This document shows positions 13,452 through 17,399 of a DNA stretch of 17,399 nt, piece by piece; positions within the stretch are counted from its first letter, which is position 1, and each line of letters opens with the position of its first letter. A program made the position numbers and the translations under genes. A model generated the notes under the pieces. The model ran no database searches. It saw only the letters and a program-made list of their open reading frames with translations, and was not told the DNA's origin. Origin of the DNA: Hungatella sp. UBA3147 (GTDB taxonomy: Bacteria; Bacillota; Clostridia; Lachnospirales; Lachnospiraceae); contig DEYX01000379.1 in assembly GCA_002365025.1 (NCBI GenBank), positions 1 through 17,399 on the forward strand, written 5' to 3'.

Positions 13452-15383
13452 ATGTCAAAAACAATAAGAATGACAACAGCACAGGCACTGGTGAAGTTCC
13501 TGGATAACCAGTATGTTTCTGTCGATGGAGTGGAGACAAAGTTCGTTGAAGGTATTTTTACTATTTTCGGTCATGGAATCGCGGTTGGTTTAGGAGAGGC
13601 TCTGGATACGGACCCCGGTCAGCTTAAGGTGCTTCAGGGAAGAAATGAGCAGGGGATGTGCCATACGGCCATTGCCTTTTCAAAACAGAATAACCGGAAG
13701 AAAATCATTCCGTGTGCCTCATCCGTGGGACCGGGTGCGGCCAATATGGTAACAGCCTGTGCAACCGCAACGGTAAACAACATTCCGCTGCTGGTATTTC
13801 CGGCTGATACCTTTGCCTCCAGGCAGCCGGATCCGGTATTGCAGCAGCTGGAACAAAGCAGCAGTCTTGCGATCTCAACAAATGATGCGTTCAAACCAGT
13901 GTGCAAATACTGGGACCGGATCACCAGACCGGAGATGATCATGAGCGCCTTGATTAGTGCCATGCGTGTGCTTACAGATCCGGCAGAAACCGGAGCATGC
14001 TGCATAGCCATTTGCCAGGATGTAGAGGGAGAATCCTTTGATTATCCGGATTATTTCTTTAAGAAGCGGGTCCACAGGATTACCAGGCCTCTTGCAGTAG
14101 ATGAAGAACTGGATGAGATCGCAGATATCCTATCAGAGGCAAAGAAGCCGCTTGTTATCGTAGGCGGAGGAGTCCGCTACTCCGATGCAGGAGAAACTGT
14201 AGAAAAATTCTGTGAAGAATTTAACATACCCTTTGGAGAAACCCAGGGAGGAAAGAGCGCCTGTAAATCAAGCCATCCCTATTGTCTGGGCGGTATCGGA
14301 GTCACAGGTACCTATGCCTCCAATGTAATCGCTAAGGATGCTGATGTGGTGATCGCCATCGGAAGCAGGCTGAGTGATTTTACAACAAGTTCAAAGTGGC
14401 TGTTTAAAAGAGATGACGTCAGATTTATTACCATTAATAACAGCAGATTCCATGCATATAAGATGGATGCAGTCAAGGCGGTGGGAGATGCGAAGGTTAC
14501 CGTTCAGGCGCTGGCGGAAAAGCTTAGGGAAAAACAGTATGTGGCTCAGTACAAAGACGAGATCGCCGATGCGAAAAGAAAATGGGATGAAGAGATGGTG
14601 CGTTTGGGAAGCATTGAATACACCGGAGATGATTTTGAACCCAATATAAAAGCAAGAGATCCCAGGACAATCCCGGAGTTTGTCCGGTTAACCAATGGAA
14701 GGCTCACCCAAACCGCTGCACTTGCAGCAATCAGAAGGGTCATCGATGAAGATGCTACCATCATCACGGCAGGGGGCTCCCTTCCCAGCTGTATGCAGCG
14801 TATGTGGACGACTGACAAACGGGGCGGATACCATGCAGAGTACGGATACTCCTGTATGGGGTATGAAGTGGCAGCCACCCTGGGTGTTAAATTTGCGGAG
14901 CCGGAAACGGAAGTTTACTGTGTAGTCGGCGATTCCAGCTTCCAGATGTTACATAGTGAAATTATGACTATTATACAGGAACGGCAGAAGGTCAATATTC
15001 TGATATTTGATAACTGCGGCTTTGGCTGCATCAATAATCTGGAGATGAACCATGGGATCGGAAGCCTTGCCACGGAATTCCGGTATACGGACGGAAAGAA
15101 GCCTTCAGGGGATTTAATTCCAGTTGATTATGCCAAAATCGGGGAGGGGTATGGTCTGAAAGCTTATACCTGCAGAACCACCAAAGAGCTGGAAGAGGCT
15201 CTGGAAGATGCCAAACAACAGGAAAGGGCCTGCCTGTTTGATTTAAAGGTGATCCCAAAAACCATGACGGATGGTTATGAATCCTGGTGGAACGTAGGAA
15301 TTGCCACAACCTCGGAAAAAGGCAGCGTGAGAGAGGCGTGGGAAAGAGTCTTAGAAGGAAGAAATGAAGCCAGAAAGTATTAA
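13452..15383 (+). CDS. iolD: 3D-(3,5/4)-trihydroxycyclohexane-1,2-dione hydrolase (ring opening)
   Basis: A 643-residue thiamine-diphosphate enzyme of the acetolactate-synthase superfamily, the length expected for IolD. The N-terminal Pyr domain has the catalytic glutamate E66 in GRNEQGM. The central domain contains VIVGGGVRYSDA. The C-terminal PP domain has the cofactor/Mg motif starting at GDS (493-495) and ending at N521 in FDNCGFG, with GDS in place of the general GDG. It opens the cyclohexanedione ring made by IolE to give 5-deoxy-glucuronate. AAAGGAG is 8 bases before the start. The gene lies between iolC and iolE, and the product needs an IolB isomerase that is not in this window. Confidence 0.95.
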   Translation: MSKTIRMTTAQALVKFLDNQYVSVDGVETKFVEGIFTIFGHGIAVGLGEALDTDPGQLKVLQGRNEQGMCHTAIAFSKQNNRKKIIPCASSVGPGAANMVTACATATVNNIPLLVFPADTFASRQPDPVLQQLEQSSSLAISTNDAFKPVCKYWDRITRPEMIMSALISAMRVLTDPAETGACCIAICQDVEGESFDYPDYFFKKRVHRITRPLAVDEELDEIADILSEAKKPLVIVGGGVRYSDAGETVEKFCEEFNIPFGETQGGKSACKSSHPYCLGGIGVTGTYASNVIAKDADVVIAIGSRLSDFTTSSKWLFKRDDVRFITINNSRFHAYKMDAVKAVGDAKVTVQALAEKLREKQYVAQYKDEIADAKRKWDEEMVRLGSIEYTGDDFEPNIKARDPRTIPEFVRLTNGRLTQTAALAAIRRVIDEDATIITAGGSLPSCMQRMWTTDKRGGYHAEYGYSCMGYEVAATLGVKFAEPETEVYCVVGDSSFQMLHSEIMTIIQERQKVNILIFDNCGFGCINNLEMNHGIGSLATEFRYTDGKKPSGDLIPVDYAKIGEGYGLKAYTCRTTKELEEALEDAKQQERACLFDLKVIPKTMTDGYESWWNVGIATTSEKGSVREAWERVLEGRNEARKY

Positions 15384-15437
15384 TCTGCTGCAATGCCGGC
15401 GGAATAAAAAATTATATGACAGGGAAGGGATGCAAAT

Positions 15438-16337
15438 ATGTTAAACAAGGAGAAAGTGAAATTAGGAATTGCACCGATTGCATGGACCAATGATGATTTG
15501 CCGGATCTGGGGAAAGAAAACACCTTTGAACAGTGTGTCAGTGAGATGGCTCTGGCAGGCTTTACCGGTTCCGAGGTGGGCAACAAATATCCAAGAGATG
15601 TGGAAGGTTTAAAAAAGGCTTTGGACCTTCGGGGCGTAGAAATCTGCAACGCATGGTTTTCCACCTTTTTAATCAGCAGGCCTTATGAGGAGACGGAAGA
15701 AGGATTTGAAAAGCATGTGGCGTTTCTTGCAGCCATGGGAGCTAAGGTTGTAGGCGTTTCCGAGCAGAGCTACAGCACACAGGGGAATCAGGACCAGCCT
15801 GTGTTTGAAGGAAAGCATGAGATGGATGACAGAGAATGGGAGCTGCTTTGTGAAGGCTTAAACCGCCTTGGGAAGCTTTCCAAAGAAAAATACGGGGTGG
15901 CTTTAACCTTCCATCATCATATGGGAACCGTTGTTCAGAGTGCTGCAGAGGTGGAACGCATGATGGCGAACACGGACCCGGAATATGTGAGCCTTTTGTT
16001 TGATAGCGGCCATTTTGCATACTGCGGTGAGGACCCGGTTGCTATGGTGGAAAAATATATGGGACGCATTAAGCATGTTCATTTAAAAGATATCCGTTCA
16101 GAGATTGTCAAAAAAGTAAAAGAAGAAAAGATGAGCTTCCTGGCAGGGGTAAGGGCAGGTGCATTCACCATTCCAGGAGACGGCTGCGTGAACTTTGATC
16201 CTATTTTTAAGGTACTGGAGGATGCTTCCTATGAGGGATATATGGTAGTGGAAGCAGAGCAGGATCCTGCAAAGGCAAATCCTCTGGAATATGCCATCCG
16301 CGCAAGAAAATTCATTGCTGAAAAAACCGGTCTTTAA
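15438..16337 (+). CDS. iolE: Inosose dehydratase
   Basis: A 299-residue TIM-barrel enzyme of the xylose-isomerase-like superfamily. It removes water from scyllo-inosose (2-keto-myo-inositol) to give 3D-(3,5/4)-trihydroxycyclohexane-1,2-dione. The opening LGIAPIAWTNDDLPDLG is typical of IolE. Metal-site motifs are TFHHHMGT (157-164), LFDSGH (187-192), HVHLKD (213-218) and VEAEQD (271-276). GGAAGGGA stands 7 bases before the ATG and the gene follows iolD after 54 bases without a clear signal. It shares only the fold with the epimerase at 4772-5620, which lacks the N-terminal signature. Confidence 0.94.
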   Translation: MLNKEKVKLGIAPIAWTNDDLPDLGKENTFEQCVSEMALAGFTGSEVGNKYPRDVEGLKKALDLRGVEICNAWFSTFLISRPYEETEEGFEKHVAFLAAMGAKVVGVSEQSYSTQGNQDQPVFEGKHEMDDREWELLCEGLNRLGKLSKEKYGVALTFHHHMGTVVQSAAEVERMMANTDPEYVSLLFDSGHFAYCGEDPVAMVEKYMGRIKHVHLKDIRSEIVKKVKEEKMSFLAGVRAGAFTIPGDGCVNFDPIFKVLEDASYEGYMVVEAEQDPAKANPLEYAIRARKFIAEKTGL

Positions 16338-16366
16338 GAATAAGAAAAGAGAAGGAGAAGAAAATT

Positions 16367-17380
16367 ATGGTAACTGTAGGAATTATCGGAGCAGGAAGAA
16401 TCGGAAAAGTACATACAACCAGTATCTGCAACCTTGTAAAGAATGGAAGGATCAAGACCATTGCCGATCCATTTATGAATGAGGAAACAGAAGAATGGGC
16501 AAAAGGCATGGGAGTTCCTAATACTACTAAGGATTACAAGGAGATTTTGGCAGATCCGGAGATCGATGCCGTGTTGATCTGCTCTTCCACCAACACTCAT
16601 TCCCCCATTTCCGTTGAGGCAATTAATGCAGGGAAGCATGTATTCTGTGAAAAACCCATTGATCACGACGTTGAGAAGATCAAGGAAGTTATAGAAGCCT
16701 TAAAGGGCAGTAAGATAAAATATCAGGTAGGTTTTAACCGCCGCTTTGACCATAACTTTGAGGCAGTTAGAAATGCGGTTGCAGCAGGAAAGATCGGAGA
16801 GCCTCACATCATCAAAGTGACCTCCAGAGATCCTGAGCCTCCAAGCGCAGAGTATGCGGCCGTATCCGGCGGTATGTTCTTAGATATGACCATTCATGAT
16901 TTTGATATGGTTCGTTACTTAGCAGGCTGCGATGCAGAGGAGATCTACGTTCAGTCCGCAGTGCTTGTAGACCCGGCCATCGGGGAAGCAGGGGATGTGG
17001 ATACCGCAATTATTACTCTGAAGATGGAGAATGGAAGCCTGGCAGTTATTGATAATTCCAGAAAGGCAGCATACGGCTATGACCAAAGAGCAGAGGTATT
17101 CGGCTCCAAAGGAATGGTAGCAACCTCCAATGACACCGAATCCAGCGCGGTATTAAGCACTGCTGATGGCGTTACCGGAGAAAAACCCCTTTACTTCTTC
17201 TTAGAGCGCTATATGCAGTCCTTTGCAAAGGAAGTGAACTGCTTTATTGAGGCCATTGAGAATGATACCGATACTCCTCTTGGTGTAGTGGATGGATTAA
17301 AACCTGTATTAATGGGCATTGCTGCCAAAAAGTCTGTACAGGAGCACAGGCCTGTAAGGATTTCTGAAATCATGATGTAA
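16367..17380 (+). CDS. iolG: myo-Inositol 2-dehydrogenase
   Basis: A 337-residue Gfo/Idh/MocA dehydrogenase, the length of known inositol dehydrogenases. It has Rossmann GIIGAGRIGKVH (residues 5-16), the catalytic lysine K96 in CEKPIDHD, the FNRRFD segment (123-128) and the D173/H177 pair in DMTIHDFD. K97, D172 and H176 are the corresponding residues of the Bacillus enzyme. It oxidises myo-inositol to scyllo-inosose with NAD, the first step of the route. AAGGAG precedes the start, 29 bases after iolE. It differs clearly from the two Gfo/Idh proteins at 2518-4695, which have the NQxxH type of motif instead of DMTIHD. Only 19 bases follow its stop before the window ends. Confidence 0.94.
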   Translation: MVTVGIIGAGRIGKVHTTSICNLVKNGRIKTIADPFMNEETEEWAKGMGVPNTTKDYKEILADPEIDAVLICSSTNTHSPISVEAINAGKHVFCEKPIDHDVEKIKEVIEALKGSKIKYQVGFNRRFDHNFEAVRNAVAAGKIGEPHIIKVTSRDPEPPSAEYAAVSGGMFLDMTIHDFDMVRYLAGCDAEEIYVQSAVLVDPAIGEAGDVDTAIITLKMENGSLAVIDNSRKAAYGYDQRAEVFGSKGMVATSNDTESSAVLSTADGVTGEKPLYFFLERYMQSFAKEVNCFIEAIENDTDTPLGVVDGLKPVLMGIAAKKSVQEHRPVRISEIMM

Positions 17381-17399
17381 TGAACGCAAGAGAGCGAAG

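Noticed and set aside
1..17399. Mobile elements, CRISPR arrays, tRNA or rRNA genes, phage genes
   Set aside because: No transposase, regular spacer-repeat pattern, terminal inverted repeats, tRNA-like clover or rRNA sequence was seen on reading; the region looks like stable metabolic chromosome.

Overview
The window reads as the chromosome of an anaerobic Gram-positive Firmicute, most probably a Lachnospiraceae/Clostridia member of the Lacrimispora–Hungatella–Enterocloster type. This is an inference from the medium G+C content, AAAGGAG-type ribosome binding sites, the DUF6062-like protein and the style of the inositol genes. The window has 16 convincing genes (one partial at the left edge), one possible 53-residue gene, four transcription regulators, and no RNA gene, insertion sequence or CRISPR array that I can see.

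Layout. (1) 2-1547: the tail of a sensor histidine kinase, an OmpR-type response regulator overlapping it by 4 bases, and a cysteine-rich DUF6062-like protein. (2) 1550-5620: an AraC-type regulator (minus strand) divergent from a three-gene plus-strand set of two Gfo/Idh/MocA oxidoreductases and a xylose-isomerase-like TIM-barrel epimerase. (3) 5681-8621: a FadR-type GntR regulator, a KduD-like SDR dehydrogenase, a possible 53-residue gene and a glycerol-dehydrogenase-like Fe/Zn alcohol dehydrogenase, closed by a terminator. (4) 8696-17380: a DeoR-type regulator (probable IolR) divergent from a long myo-inositol catabolic operon, iolJ-iolA-iolC-iolD-iolE-iolG, running almost to the right edge.

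How it works together. IolG oxidises myo-inositol to scyllo-inosose, IolE dehydrates it and IolD opens the ring. IolB, which is absent here, would isomerise the acid to 2-deoxy-5-keto-gluconate. IolC phosphorylates this, IolJ cleaves it to dihydroxyacetone phosphate and malonate semialdehyde, and IolA converts the semialdehyde to acetyl-CoA and CO2. Modules 2 and 3 consist almost entirely of NAD(P)-dependent dehydrogenases plus one isomerase, with no kinase, aldolase or transporter. I infer that they convert related cyclitols, sugar acids or polyols by oxidation and re-reduction, possibly feeding the inositol route.

The most informative non-coding signals are: a 20-bp operator-like element present twice in opposite orientation (18/20 identical) before the GntR gene and before the SDR gene; three ACCATAA-containing repeats in the iolR-iolJ divergent promoter region; a perfect ACGCAA-N5-TTGCGT palindrome in the araC-oxidoreductase promoter region; and two terminator-like hairpins inside the iol operon.
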